Shown: piece after piece, positions 11,361-24,183 of the stretch
Layout: every line of letters starts with the position of its first letter
How positions within the stretch are numbered: the stretch's first letter is position 1
NCBI GenBank assembly: GCA_008973525.1
Contig: WACJ01000514.1
Location: 806,001-870,000, forward strand
Direction: 5' to 3'
Source of the DNA: Stenopsyche tienmushanensis
Lineage: Eukaryota > Arthropoda > Insecta > Trichoptera > Stenopsychidae
Length of the DNA: 64,000 nucleotides
Notes under the pieces: generated by a model
Database searches by the model: none
What the model was told of the DNA's origin: nothing
Seen by the model: only the letters and a program-made list of their open reading frames with translations
Program-made: the position numbers and the translations under genes

Positions 11361-11964
11361 CAGAGCCATAACGAGGGTGTGAAGAAATGCTGTACATCGC
11401 ATATTGACTGTACATTTGGACACGAGAAAGCTGTACGCAAGATGAGTGCCGTCTTTGCTTGGCATCTGTTATTGTACAGATAATGGAAGACCCCAGGTAT
11501 GCATTAATCCCCGAAAATGCCGCCCTAAAAGAGGACGGAGTGACCACAAGGTCTGCGTATCCAACCGGTCCGCTTTTCAGACCGTTGATATGACGCCTCG
11601 CGATCGGACGCCATACTTGAACGTATCTGCAGAACGATTACAAACTTTTATTACAAAACGAAGTTATCCGAAGAAGACTGATCGTGTGGGTTGTTTAAAT
11701 TTTACAATTGATCAAAAATATTGTTGTCTTTGTTTTATTGCTGTTGTCGGACCAATGTTTAAGCGATAAGAAAGAAAATATGGATTAGACAACTTAGTAT
11801 ATATTATAAACACGGACAGACTTGATTAATTTAAAGTAGAATGATCAAGTAAAATAAAAACCACTGTGCAACTCTCAACTGGGTCGGTATACTGTATTTT
11901 GCGCCCCAAGCCCAGTTGCGCCCGTGGCAGGCGCTTGCTTTGCTACCCTCTTTTTACGGCCCTC
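11361..11964 (-). mobile_element. hAT MITE family A, long copy
   Basis: 604 bp. Left end CAGAGCCATAACGAGGGTGT and right end (inverted) CAGGGCCGTAAxAAGAGGG-type are the family terminal repeats. Flanking 8-mers ACCTTCAC (11,353-11,360) and ATCTTCAT (11,965-11,972) agree at 6 of 8 sites; both differences are C/T. This fits an aged hAT target duplication. The hairpin is at 11,566-11,584. No transposase is encoded. Confidence 0.85.
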
Positions 11965-12289
11965 ATCTTCATCATTCTTATGCTGAATTGTATTGTATTC
12001 ATCTAATAATACTATAATATTTACTCTATGTTCATTCTACGAACTGTCTTATTAAAACCAATACTTCAAATAAATCAAACCAAATCCCAACACCTAGTTT
12101 TCATTATGTATTTTGCAAGAACCGATATAAATATTTGGAACTTATCCGGAACGAAAACCGAAATGAATATTAATTGCATCTAATGGCAAAGTGATGAAAA
12201 TTTCGGTAAACCCGTTGATGAGGAATCCCGCATATGCTGCGAACGATAACCCAAATTCAATAAATGCAAAATTTTGCTACTAAAGCTGA

Positions 12290-12425
12290 TGACACACATG
12301 TGTTCTGTTTATGTTTATGCGAATAAATTAACAAATGTTGTGTGCTATCAACAGTGTTGATGGTCATGTATTGATATACAAGTATGATTCACGCTGCGTG
12401 GTCCTGAGAAAAATATAGATTTACG
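12290..12425 (+). repeat. dispersed repeat family D, copy 2
   Basis: Shares GTTTATGTTTATGCGAATAA, ACAGTGTTGAT and GATATACAAGTATGATTCAC (then GCTGCGTGGTCCTGA) with the copies at 1.8 kb and 18.0 kb. Confidence 0.55.
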
Positions 12426-13741
12426 TGGGCGTTAACGTATGCATCGCTTTAAGATAACTATTTTCACCGTATAAATACATCTTATCTCGGAGCGATAAGT
12501 GCCGGAAATTAAATCCTCATTTTCCGATGGAAATCTCGTACGCAATCGACGCAATTGACCACAAGAGTTCGATATCGTTCTGCGAATTGTTGCTCAACAA
12601 TGACTCATTTAGGTGATGTCGAGGCATAATATATATTTTGTCAACTAAAATATATGTTCCTAGAATATATTGCAAGCAACGGCGACGATAAATCACAAGC
12701 GGTTATTGCCATAATCGGTTAATGATGCTTAAAGACTGGAAAATGCGATTGAAATTGTCAACAGAATCGATATGGCGATTCGAGGCGAAAATGATTTCCC
12801 AAAGACTTCAATGAGAAGCACAACGAATTTAGTCGATGCTCACACCGACAATAATTCGATCATTCATCAACGTGATGCAATATCAGCTTTGATTCTCAGA
12901 GTCTTAAGATTTAATAATCGTTTTAGGGCTATCATTGGATCAAAGATTTGTCACGGATTTATCAACGGATATATTTAATATTATGAAATAAACGCATTGA
13001 ATACCTTTGCTCAATCTTGGGCGACGAAAATTTGAACATACCTGCAACAAAAAGAAGGCAATTATTAATACAGAGCGTCATAGGAAGAATAATTATTATC
13101 TATAATATACATATTCATCGTAGATTATGAATATTATATATATACTATATATTAACAAAAGCAATCATCAGCGTAGATCATTTTAATACGCACATGCAAA
13201 TCCAAAAGATTCCACTAAAGAATAACGTCTCGACTGCGACACTTGCAATCCAACACTGATAATTGTCCAATGCAGAGTCGTTTAAATATCATTTTTTTAA
13301 CACATGTGACACCACTTTTATATGAATCAGATCATTGCGATAACAGAAGCTCATAAATTTGCTTATACATACAATATAACTCCTTCGCCAGAATGTGTGC
13401 CATTTGTGTATGAATTTTGTTCATTAACGTATACATTGAGTTTTAAAAATACCTCTACAAATACTTTGAGCGTTCTTACGGAAACACAAATTAAATACGA
13501 CAGTAAATAATTGGCAATAATAATATATCATTCATTAATTTTCATGGATCATTTCGACGGTAATATTTAATAAAAGCATTTTAAATCATACCTTAACGAT
13601 AATCGACAATTATTTTGAGAAAGTTTTGTGTCGCAATTTACGTAAAAGTGAAGCCTCAGGCGAATTTTTTAACAGGCTGCAAGATTTCGCAAATAGAATA
13701 ATCAATGTTAAGCTTCAAAATCTCTCTCAGTGCCGGATGTT
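12426..13741. other. no recognisable feature
   Basis: AT-rich; short frames at 12,772-12,978 and 13,322-13,510 are probably chance. Confidence 0.4.
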
Positions 13742-13791
13742 GATATATCGACGTTGGAAACACTTGCGAAAAGGGCCAACGTCGATATATC
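13742..13791. repeat. family G foldback
   Basis: Perfect 16-bp inverted arms GATATATCGACGTTGG (13,742-13,757) and CCAACGTCGATATATC (13,776-13,791) with an 18-nt loop. A sister foldback with CGTCGTTG arms lies at 24,976-25,027. Confidence 0.8.
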
Positions 13792-13850
13792 GTCGCGCAT
13801 TAATTGGCGCTTTACTATTCACATAGTGAGCATAACTCAAAATCACTTCA

Positions 13851-14341
13851 TAGAGCCGTAATTAGAGTAGGAAGTGCCCATGGCGAGTATCTAACAGATA
13901 TATTGTTTTTATGGATGGGCGAAGTCTAGACTTGAAGGGGTTTCCGTGATCGGAGATTAGTGTATCCAACCGGTCCGCTTTTCGAACCGCTTACATGACG
14001 AATGAAGCGCCTCGCAGTCGGACGCCATTCCTGAACATGTCTATAGACCATTATTACAAACTCTCATTATAAAACGAAGTTGTCCGAAAAAGACTGATCG
14101 GATAGGTTGTTTAAATTTTACAATCACATAAATTTTACAAAGAAAAAGAGAGATTAGATAACTTAGTGTATATTATAAAAACGGACAGAATCAATCAGTG
14201 TTGATTCATGTAAATTAGAATAGTCATATAAATTAAAAACCGCGTGCAATTTTCGACTGAGTCGGTATTCTGCGTTTTGTGTCCCAAGACCAATTGCGCC
14301 CGCGGTGAGCACCTGCTTTGCCAACCCTTTGTTACGGCCTA
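13851..14341 (-). mobile_element. hAT MITE family A copy
   Basis: Runs from TAGAGCCGTAATTAGAG (first base C to T) to CCCTTTGTTACGGCC. It contains the hairpin in slightly decayed form (13,971-13,989), the GTTTAAATTTTACAATCA block and the TTGCGCCCGCGGTGAGC block. Target duplication not recognisable. Confidence 0.8.
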
Positions 14342-14349
14342 TATTAAAA

Positions 14350-14715
14350 TCTTATGTAATGGATTCATCTTAAATTATTACCCAACATCATCCTTGATGC
14401 ATTTTCGAAATGAAACTTGTATAGGCGCTGTGGAGCAAATTTGCTTGAACGTCACGAAAAGTGAAACTTCAAACGGCATTTGATCGGAAAGAGAGGTAGA
14501 ATCGTTTGTAGTGTGTCCGTTTCGGTTGCAGTATCAGGACACTGAAAACACCTAATTTTTCAATTGATGGTATTTCAATCACGATTTGCGCATGCGCCAC
14601 GCTACCTCTATTGTGTGTGTGTGTATAAGTAGCATAAAACAAGCACTAGACGTAGCAAGCCTATTTTATTACATATTATACAAACACAGCTTCATCTTTT
14701 AGTCAATAATTTTCG
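14350..14715 (-). repeat. dispersed repeat family C, longest copy
   Basis: Contains TTCATCTTAAATTATTACCC, GCTTGAACGTCACGAAAAGT, a fragment TCAATTGATGGTATTTCAAT shared with 55,460, an NRF1-like GCGCATGCGC and TAGCAAGCCTATTTTATTAC. Copies also occur at 4.8, 18.7, 43.1, 46.96 and 55.3 kb and around the Helitron dimer. No coding sequence; class unknown. Confidence 0.7.
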
Positions 14716-16004
14716 TTAATAAATGGGAAAAAAGTAATACACAAAATATCTCAAAAGAGTTTCACGCATTTTTTCCTAATGATTTGATCAAATTATGCCA
14801 AATTGACTTGGTGTTCTTCGCTTAGGTACTGTTTTTCGTTCGGCACTAAAAGGTATATATCGGCGTTTCGCTTGGCATTTGTGGGTATACAGGTATTGAC
14901 ATGTTGGAGTAGAGTCCCTAAAAATAGCTTGGATCGGGTTTTATTGAAATTGGAATATTGTTAGTCATTTTCGCCCGGCAAGAACCGGTTGGCGAGGTAT
15001 GTTCACGGTTTGAAGAAAACAAAATCCAGCGCCAGCTGAAAACGAAAGTGAATGAGACGTTGGAAAACCGGATCAGTAGAGACTCACTTTCTGCAGTGCT
15101 CGCGAATGCACCTAGGGATTTGTGACACCATTAGTTGCTCGACCATTCGTTATGCAACCTTGAATGAATGTCACGGAGATGGACAAAGAAAACTGTGATG
15201 CAAGGCGAAGAAGCCGGCGATACAAAGAAGCGGAGTCGCTATCAGGTTGCGGCCGATGGCGATGCAGATTGAAGTGCAACATGTGTGCAAATAGGGCAGA
15301 GTGCAATGACTAAAGCACCAAACCGCATACGAAGGCTCCCCTCATGACATACTTAAGCGTATGCAACCAGCGAGATGCATATTTTTAGCACGGGTTGTTG
15401 AACAGGCGCCATGGAGCTTTATATTCCTCGTACCATGGCTTATATGGACAAAATAATAATCGCCGAAGCGTGGAGAATGCATCATATCCGTCTGGAACGT
15501 TTTTTTACTAATATTTTTTGCTACAAACAATATTACTAATGCGAGTAAAACAAACAGTCATTGTCTTCGATGACGCGCCAAATTGAATCGCAAGACACGA
15601 AGAAAATGATGAGATGACCGCAGTTCAATGCCAAAATGAAAAACTATCCAAAGCGCGTTTTTTGCAGCGAGAAGAAGCCATTAGCGGCAGCGATGACTAC
15701 ATAACCGTTGTATAAGATCAGAACAACAATATAAATTTAGGATATTGTAAAATATCGAAGGCTTTCGGCGAATCGAAGACTTATTGCGTTGCCTTCGTCG
15801 CTACGATAATCTCTGATTGTCGCGTTGTTCGACTGCGGATACCGCACCGAGGGGATCACTCGCAGCGCGGAGCGCTTCATACTACTATAAATTACTTTTG
15901 TTTATGCAGAATGCGGCAAGGAAACTACCTTTTTTTAACCATTTGAGCAGTGAGCCAATTTAAAATCATCATAAATTTGTATCTCCGCCACTTATCATCC
16001 GTAC
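14716..16004. other. no recognisable feature
   Basis: Mixed composition, partly CpG-rich at 15,000-15,300. Open frames at 15,112-15,306 and 15,342-15,530 (minus) have no known relatives that I can see. Confidence 0.4.
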
Positions 16005-16190
16005 AAATCCATTTATCTATCAGGACCGTCGTAGCGTGTATGAAGCTTGTATATAAATAAATAAACACTGTCGATAAAGTAAACAATACACTTTAAATCA
16101 ATGCATTATATCATTATTAGTCGATAAATTTGGGTTAAGGATTTACACTATCATACGATGTACGCAAGATACTCTTTATAAAATACTGTG
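16005..16190 (-). repeat. dispersed repeat family D, copy 3
   Basis: Inverted relative to 1,730-1,925 and alignable over almost its whole length: GCGTGTATGAAGCTTGTATA, TAGTCGATAAATTTGGGTTA, CGATGTACGCAAGATACTCT. Confidence 0.65.
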
Positions 16191-16816
16191 TTTAATCTCT
16201 TTAAAGGTTTTTTTTGGGATTTTTGATGCTTCTATGCATATTTATAATTAAAGTTCCGATTTTGCACGCATACAATTAGTCCTGTCCCAAAACGTTGCCC
16301 TGAGTGTAAGGTCCTCATTTGCAATTTTAGGAGTGCGGTCATGGACCCACCGGGCGCATAAAATTGGTAACCCAAACCCGATGCCTTTTCGTAAAGGCAG
16401 ATGACCTCTCCGGCTACATTTTAATTAATTTAGCGCCAATTTAATCGCGCTTTTGATTCACATTCGTAAGCGACGAGAGCAACTTGGACTTGCATAGCAA
16501 TCGACGACGAGGGCTCGTCGACGTGAGGAATTTCCGAGGTTCTATGAGCATAAACTTGAACTTAATGGCGTTTTTATGGTTTTCCTTTTAGCCTTCGTAT
16601 TGAATATCCCAATAATCGTAAATGCTCAAAGATGTGAAATGAGTTTGATCGTCTGAATTTATCGCCTTTCGGAATTGATCGTCCGCTTTCGGAATTTACG
16701 TACAATTTCTATGCACTGCGTGTGCTTTTTTTCTTCTCGCATTGCGTGCTGATTTGCCAAAGGTCATCGTTGATTCCTCGAATGCAACATTATACCGTCT
16801 GCATAATTTTTTGCAG

Positions 16817-16869
16817 ACTTCTGCAGCGATTCCAGATTGCGAACGTCGCGTTCTTCGATCGTTTCGAGC
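16817..16869 (+). other. candidate 53-nt internal exon
   Basis: Preceded by a strong acceptor (GCATAATTTTTTGCAG) and followed by a consensus donor (GAGC|GTAAGT). All three frames are open, so the frame is unknown; one reads LLQRFQIANVAFFDRFE. The product is not recognised. Support rests only on the splice signals. Confidence 0.25.
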
Positions 16870-17984
16870 GTAAGTTGGATACAAATATTTTACGCGAGCT
16901 CTCATTGAAATCGCACCTGAATCGATGCGCTGAAAGCCATAGACGGTCGCAATTTTCACCGACCATTTAAGGCTTCCAAGGACGCAAATCGAAGCATGTG
17001 CCGTTGCCTTAAATAGGATAATGGCTCAATGCTTGAAAAACGCAGATAAAAGCCGACTTCCATATATGGGATAATTCCTCAAATTGTGCGGTGTGCATTA
17101 CTTTTTAAAACTGCATGCAAATTGATTGACCATATGGCGTCTGTTTGTAAAGTGGCGACCTTGTCGATTTATAAACAGTCGTCTCCGCAACGAAGACAGT
17201 GTCAAATTAATATAAATACTGACAGGAAGGTCAATATGTTGTGACGACCACTTGTCGGGGTGCGCTTTGGACAAAGGCTCCCCGATGGCCGAAGGATGAT
17301 GATTTATGGATCCTCCGGATCGGAGTATAATGCAACTTGTGCTTTTTAATGAGGAGGGTGCAATGGTTGCATTCGGTCGGAGCACGCATTGGCATTGAGG
17401 AGTTGTGCAGACGTTCATGTTCGTTCTCAGATTCAATGTTAAGCCGAGGCCGACTACATCTTGCAGGCAAATGCAGCTGTGGCCCTCGTGACGATGTTAT
17501 GAACTCAGGACAACATTCCTTCTTTCTCCGCCAGCTGGATGCGAGAGCGATTTAACATCTTTCTACCTTCAGACCAGTGACTTTCAATACCTTTAAAGCC
17601 TCCACTTTTAATTTCTCCACCATTTATTTCCAATGCACTTTCCAGCTGCAATTCAGCAAAATGCCGTAACATTAAGAAACATTAAGCATTCAAAATGTAC
17701 AAATTCCTCCAATCAAAAAACATTGTAATTTCTAAATTTTGACATTGAAATATGATTTTGTTTTTGTCGTAAAACCAATCCATGCATTCACATTTATGTT
17801 GTCATAAATTATATTACAATGTTATGTAAATTCTGCAATATTTGCATTGTCATGAAATCGCTTTGGATCTTATACAACAAAAACATCTTCAATTTAAATG
17901 AAATAATTCAAACATTTGATCAATGAATTAATTTCAAATTAACGTAAACGTAGATGCTATATTCATGTATGTGCACCGCTTATA
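16870..17984. other. no supported gene
   Basis: Overlapping frames on both strands at 17,098-17,555 are moderately GC-rich but unrecognised. No repeats seen. Confidence 0.4.
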
Positions 17985-18110
17985 TTCAACACAAATCCAC
18001 TTTTCCCCCGGGACCACGCAGCATGTATCAATCTTGTACATCAATAAATGAACCTCAACACTATTGATAACGTAAGCATAAACAATACTTTTTTTCAGTG
18101 TATGTATTAA
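17985..18110 (-). repeat. dispersed repeat family D, copy 4
   Basis: CACGCAGCATGTATCAATCT, TTGTACATCAATAAATGA and AACGTAAGCATAAACAATAC align with the other family D copies in inverted orientation. Confidence 0.55.
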
Positions 18111-18684
18111 GGGACGTTTCTATCTTATTGAGCCTAAAATCTATCGACTTTTTTAAAAAAATTAATGCAAAAAGTATTAAATTTAAAATGTTGATATTTA
18201 GTGTTTTGACTAGGCGATCTTTATTGAACAAAAAATATTTTTTAAGCTTTGATAAAGTATGGTAATGGGAGTGGGGCGAGCCGTATGTAAATCGGTACGT
18301 GAGCGATGATATTCTTCACCATGGAAGTCCTAAGTCTTGGACAGCTAATTTACTGCAAAAAATTTAAATATATTTTTACTTTGTATAATATTGTCTATAA
18401 CTTGGACTATAACCAACAAGAAAAATTGAAAAATAAAAAAATTGTGAGCGATCGAAGAAAATTGTGTATTTTTATCAACATTTTTTGTAGTTTTTATTTC
18501 ATTAAATAAAAACTTGTGAACATTTTTGGATAATTGTAGTCTATATGATGAAAACATTTATTATACACATGCCTGCCAAATTTTATAAATAAAGCTCATC
18601 TAGGATGAATGGGAGCACTTCCATGAGTTTGGAAAATAATACGATATTTTTTGAATGTTTGAAATAAAACGTGTATGAGCGTAA

Positions 18685-18900
18685 TAAGGTAAATTGGCTT
18701 TAACGTCACGAAAAGTGAAACTCAAAACAAAATTCGGTCGGAAAGAGAGGGAGAATCATTTATTGTTTGACCGTATCCGTTGCATACATCATATTAATGA
18801 CACGTGCATATGCCGCTCATAATGCAGACACTACACGAAAATTAAGTCTAATTTATTATATATTAAACAACATACAGCCACTATCTTAGCTTAACAATCT
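18685..18900 (-). repeat. dispersed repeat family C copy
   Basis: Shares AACGTCACGAAAAGTGAAAC, TCGGTCGGAAAGAGAGGGAG and the terminal TTTATTATATATTAAACAAC with 14,440-14,700. Confidence 0.6.
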
Positions 18901-21618
18901 CTTTTTTAGAACATATGATGCCACGCAGGCTTCGCGGAATGATTCATTAACATCCCCCGTTAATCGCGATCCCTCGTTAATCGCATCTTTTATCAGAGCG
19001 TATCCCTCATGAAATATAAATTACAAGATATTGTGATCAAAAGGGTTAAATATAAATATATTTATTAAGAGATCTTAATGTTATTATATGAAATATTGGA
19101 ATCCTTGAATGAAAACGTCCTTGTGTAACGTATACTTAAAATCACGCGCGTACTCGATATCCTTCTTATAAAATAACAGAAATAATTTGAAACATGATGT
19201 AAGACCATAGCAAAAATCAATCAAAGTGACGAGGTTGTCCATGATTATTTGAATATGGAAGAAAAGTCACGACCACAACGTGAGGTCATCCATGTTCAAA
19301 CAAGACAACAAAAAATATATCTTCACTTTGGTATAATTTTAATACTTGTTTTAAATTGGCGTGCATTTATGAGGCTTGATGGATACATGTTTTCCGCGAT
19401 TAATTTCATCTTGTAAATGAGTGTTCTCTAATGGTATCCAAATAAGTTGTCTGCGTTTTTCATTGACGAAATTGGATCGGGATGTCTTGCGGTCTCTGAT
19501 ACTGGGAGTAATTGGACTTGACCCTTGTCAAGGAAAATCAAGGAGAGATCGATCAACTATGCTTGTTAGGACAACTCTATTAAGTTTTATGGATATTAAA
19601 TTGAACGCTTGCATTTTACCTCAGCAAAAAAATATCAATTTATTTCCCTGCACTGGTAAAATTACTTCAATCAAACAAGAATTGATTTATGGTTGGCATA
19701 TGCTGAAGAAATAATCTTGTTTGCGTATCGCATATTTCGGACGGCACCTCCTCGTGCCTTAAGGCCTTCAGCTCTGGTTTGCGAATTCTGGTAGCACCTT
19801 TGTTTTTGTTTAGCCGAGACCAAAAAAAAAAAAAAAAAAGAGAAACTGCCAATTTCGAACGCAAATAAAGTGCGCGAAAGCTGCGAGGTGTCGTTTTTAT
19901 GGTCGTTTTCATGGATTACGTCATGTAATTGGTGCTCCTCGGGCAGATGGCAAACTCCGTGACCGTGGGGCTACGGAAAAAAAGGCACCACGATGCCATA
20001 TAGCCAGATTAGCATTCCCTCGGGCCCTCCGAGGCACCAGACCGGCGATCCTCCGGATATTTTTATTTTAATGCAGACCCGCCCGCAAAACTGGTTTGTC
20101 CTCAAACGAAACCGTAGTCGCATTTCTTGTCTTCGAATCGGAAATGTATATCAACAATGAAGCACAAATAATATTTAAAGCTTCAAAATTCCGTCGGAGA
20201 GCGATCGGCGCCATGCGACACTGGCGAAAAGGTGCCGAATTGCAAATGGCGGACGCCGTTATTTGGCCCAAGCGCGATATCGCCCGGCTCATTAGCGACG
20301 ACGGATTAAATGCAAAATGTCTAAATTAATTTAAATGCCTCGTTATGCCATCGGAAACGGGACACGGTCGAAAGTGAAGGTGGCATGATACGATATAAAA
20401 AATCAATTTTAAATGACACTCAATCATGCCGGGCAAAAAAGTGTTTCGTTAATTAATCGATGGAATCTACCCCCTTTTGTCATTCAAATCATTTTTTTCT
20501 GCCATTGCATCATGAACATATGCTCTATAGACCAAATTATAACTGAGTGAAGGTAATATATATATATTTCAAAGGAAATATTTTAAGACCTCCATTACAA
20601 AAGGCTTCGTGATGATTTGAAGGCTTACTTGGCGCCAAATCTTGAGGTCATCCATCATCACACATGATTAGGTATAAAGTGAATGTTTATGAAAGAATTT
20701 GCTCAATTTTTTTATTTGGGCTATTATTAGGTCGCCGATCGATCCATCACAATATTTCGTTATATCGAACGACACATTAATTATGATATATGGCCGCCGA
20801 ATGGCAAACTTCTGTTGTTCCAAATACAACGACAATGACGTGTTTTTGTTGGGAAAAAATTGTTTATCATGGTGTGGCGAATCCACCTCAATGCTTTTTA
20901 GCCTGGATGAGGTAACAGACTAAAAAATATGCGATGATCGCATCGTGGATATTCCAAGAAGTCGAGGAGAAACAAAGGATCGTACGTACGAGCTCGCAAG
21001 AACCCAAACATTATCAGCATATGTGGAATATTTGCATTTGTGCAATGCAAATATATATTTTTTTTATATCAACATGTCAGATGCACGATAGTGCCGACAT
21101 GTTTTATTACAGCGCGCACACGACAATGGAAATTCCTTCAGAAAATTCTATTCCATAAAAGCATAAATTAAACGGCCTTATCTCGGCAAATAGATGCAAA
21201 AACACCCAGGCGTGCTTAATGAATCATGGCTTTCATGCAGCTCAATTAGGATGATTGTCGGTCCATGTTGCGGCTCTCAAAAATAAACCCATCGAAAGTC
21301 GAGTTTAAGGGCAACTGACCCAGATCACTGACCCACTGAAACAAATAAGTCCCAATTTAAAGCATGGATGTACGACATCCAACCCACGTACCGATACAAT
21401 TCAATCTTTCAATCGTCCGAATGAAATAAAGTGATCGAAGGTCACGAACTGATTTTGAATAGTCGCATAGGTGGCGATGATAATTCAAATCGTGAAATAT
21501 TATCATATTGGGTCATAAATTTGGGTTGCTTGCATTTGGCACGTCCTACGAATTTCCAAAGCAGAGGTTGTTAAAGCTGAAGAATGAAAACTTAACAATT
21601 CGCAGTGAAAGTATATAC
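18901..21618. other. no supported gene
   Basis: Contains an 18-base poly-A run (19,822-19,839). The segment 19,850-20,330 is CpG-rich with open frames on both strands; it resembles conserved or regulatory DNA more than a gene. No transposon recognised. Confidence 0.4.
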
Positions 21619-21732
21619 CCCGGGTGTCCACTGGTGAAGTTCTCGGCTGCTGGTATTTGGGATTCGAGACAGGTTGTGGATGTTGATTCTCGACATACTT
21701 AAACTTTCCAGAATTTAAACGAGATGATATTT
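21619..21732 (-). other. candidate 114-nt internal exon, Pro/Gln-rich
   Basis: Minus-strand acceptor TTTACTTTATTCTGGCAG precedes 21,732 and a possible donor CGGG|GTATAT follows 21,619. The open frame spans the whole interval and contains SGKFKYVENQHPQPVSN and PKYQQPRTSPVDTR, a low-complexity linker style. It lies on the same strand as, and downstream of, the PDZ exon at 50.9 kb, so it could belong to that gene's linker region. That link is speculation. Confidence 0.3.
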
Positions 21733-22125
21733 CTGCCAGAATAAAGTAAATATTAAAAAATGCACACAGAAAACCCATCAGTCATCCGCTTGCAAATATT
21801 TGAGATGCAAATTTACCCTCATCTGTGATATTTCAGGCGCAATTATTTGAAAACACTGATGGTAGTGTATTAAATTCAAAAAAATCTTCACAGGAAGATC
21901 TTGATGGTTAATAAATATATATAATTTATCATTCTGAATTATTGATGTGATGAAGGAAAATATCTGATGATGAATTATTTTTTTAGTATTGTATAGGATA
22001 TTTTATAATAAGGAATTAATAAGGATTTTTCGTCGCCAAAGCGGGACGTTTTTAATGCTGTTGTGGGGTAGATCCTGGAGGTTGCAAGACGAACGCATTA
22101 TATTCTCTCTCTTACAAACTGGTCG

Positions 22126-22200
22126 TGTTAATGAGATAAAATAAAGGATTCCGTCGTATGCTGCGAGTCCGCGACGAGGCTGCGGAGCCCCGTCGATACT
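22126..22200 (+). repeat. GC-rich dispersed repeat family J
   Basis: GTCGTATGCTGCGAGTCCG and CGAGGCTGCGGAGCCC recur inverted at 25,865-25,925. Could be the 3' part of a retroelement; class not determined. Confidence 0.5.
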
Positions 22201-22418
22201 TTGTAGCGGGCACTCGATACGTGCCTCATAGTGCAACGGCGACGTAGATTGCGGACCCCAAGAGACGGCGAGGGGTTAAAACACAACAGAACGCTCGATT
22301 TTTAAATGTAGTCCACTCAATTTCATATTTATTTTTTAAAAAATTGGCATAAAATATAGATTATAACGTCGTTTAAATATCTGTCGCGGCTTTGTTTAGT
22401 GGCACGTATTCGGTTGGT

Positions 22419-22559
22419 TTAATTTTCTATGATTTTTTGCATAAATCTGGCTGAATTTGCTGGATTAATATCGTCACAAATCTGGTAATTTTGCTTATTC
22501 ACACATCCATTCATCGAATAAAGGGTTTCGTCGCTAAAAATGATTTTTTTGTGAAACAC
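22419..22559 (-). pseudogene. Tc1/mariner-type transposase fragment
   Basis: Minus-strand codons VFHKKIIFSDETLYSMNGCV continue NKQNYQICDDINP and end with a stop. This matches the widespread insect transposase segment HxKIIFSDExxFxLNGYVNKQN, where FSDE carries a catalytic Asp. Only 46 codons remain. The flanks (22,270-22,400 and 22,560-22,730) appear to be non-coding parts of the same element. It is distinct from the mariner family at 7.5 and 25.1 kb. Confidence 0.65.
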
Positions 22560-22730
22560 CCCTCAAACCGAGCGCTAATTTTGAAAATATTTTTTCATAA
22601 TTTGCACACTTTATTCAACATTATAACTTTCCACAATAATTTGCCATACACTACTAAATAATTGACAATAAATTTGACAGATGTTATTATAACCACCCCA
22701 TTCCTTAAACAAAATCCTTTGATACATTCA

Positions 22731-24183
22731 TCTGTGGCCCGCTGAGTGTCTTGAAGTCTTGGTACCTTTATTATAAATCATATGCAGACTTAGCATTTAG
22801 GGAGCCTAAGAGTTCAACTTTCAAGATTTATCCTCCTAAATTATTAGAGGGAGGGGAGAGGGTCTCAAAAATGTAACTATAATGAGACTTTATTCTCATA
22901 GCGCTAGCGAGTTCTAACTGGTAAACTTAGATCAATTGAGCAACTCGATGAATGGAGCAGACAAGTTTTGACCTACTGCGAATTTCAATGGACATTCATC
23001 AAGTGCTAAATCCGCCCCTGTATGGATATACTGTATCCTGATGTAAATTATAGATCCCTCCCTTCCCTCAATTGCGCAAATTTAAATTAAATTTATGATT
23101 GAGAGCGCCGAATATACATTTCCTTCTGGGATTTTCGGCGATCCGATAGCAAATTGACCCGCGTGAGGCAATTCAAGAGTTGGGGTGCATCTCAGGGGTT
23201 TGGCGGCCCCATGGCTCCTAGATCATATACCACAATCGCATGAATTAAGCATTGGGTACTGATTAAATCGATGGAAATGTTGCATCTAATGGTTCGATCG
23301 ATTCACAAGTAAAAGCGGTCCATTATGAAACCGCATGATATTTGAGATGATCATTGGTCCACATTCTGTCATTTCGTCCTTAGCGACTTTCATGATCTCA
23401 TGAGGTCGAGTCCGAAGAGGGAAAACCCGCTTTCGTTTATCCCGCAATCCGCTAATTAATCGCGATGGCAATCGTGAAATGGCATCGAATTATACCACAT
23501 TTCCATAGTGTGGCAGTCCAGCCCGCAAGAATGCGAACCCGAATGATTCAACAGTCGCATTGCGACATCGGCAACTATCTAAAATGGCACCGTGCATATT
23601 GCATTGTAATTAAATCCGACTTGCATGAAAAGTGGTCGCGGCCAATACCAACCATCGTCCGTCCGTCCATGGCGGAAGATGCAAATCTTCGACCAGCACG
23701 ATAGCATCTTTTCATTGAGCTAAACGAAACGTTTATCTTTGATCGGCCTGCGATTATGCCATTCATTACCGGGTGGATTTTTTGCTCTTTTCTACGATCA
23801 ATTTGCATGCGAGCAGGACAAAAAAGAGTTTGATAGATGCATTCAGGATGCATTTGATTACCATCAATAAAGCATGAAATGCTCTTCTGTATGATTATTC
23901 AAGATGTGATTGATGCTTATACATGATTGCAAGATCAAGAAGCCTTTTTTTAAACATTATTTAGAATATACATAAGAATATAAGATTGAGGCTGTTATCG
24001 TTTTCAATTCCTAAACGTCGAAACAATTAGATATAACGTTACAAATAAATTATCATCGTGTCCAAATCTAGATTTATCCGGTTTTATTTAGCAATCTATA
24101 CAAGGGATGACATGACATGTTTTCCTAATATCGTCATCGATATAAGACTTTTATTGCAATTCATCTACTAGAACAACACCCCT
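22731..24183. other. no recognisable feature
   Basis: No repeat or domain seen. Frames at 23,286-23,853 overlap on both strands without family resemblance. Confidence 0.4.

Noticed and set aside
19850..20071. Long open plus-strand frame after the poly-A run
   Set aside because: It has no start codon and reads through the poly-A run, and the composition is Arg/Ala-rich as expected for CpG-rich non-coding DNA.
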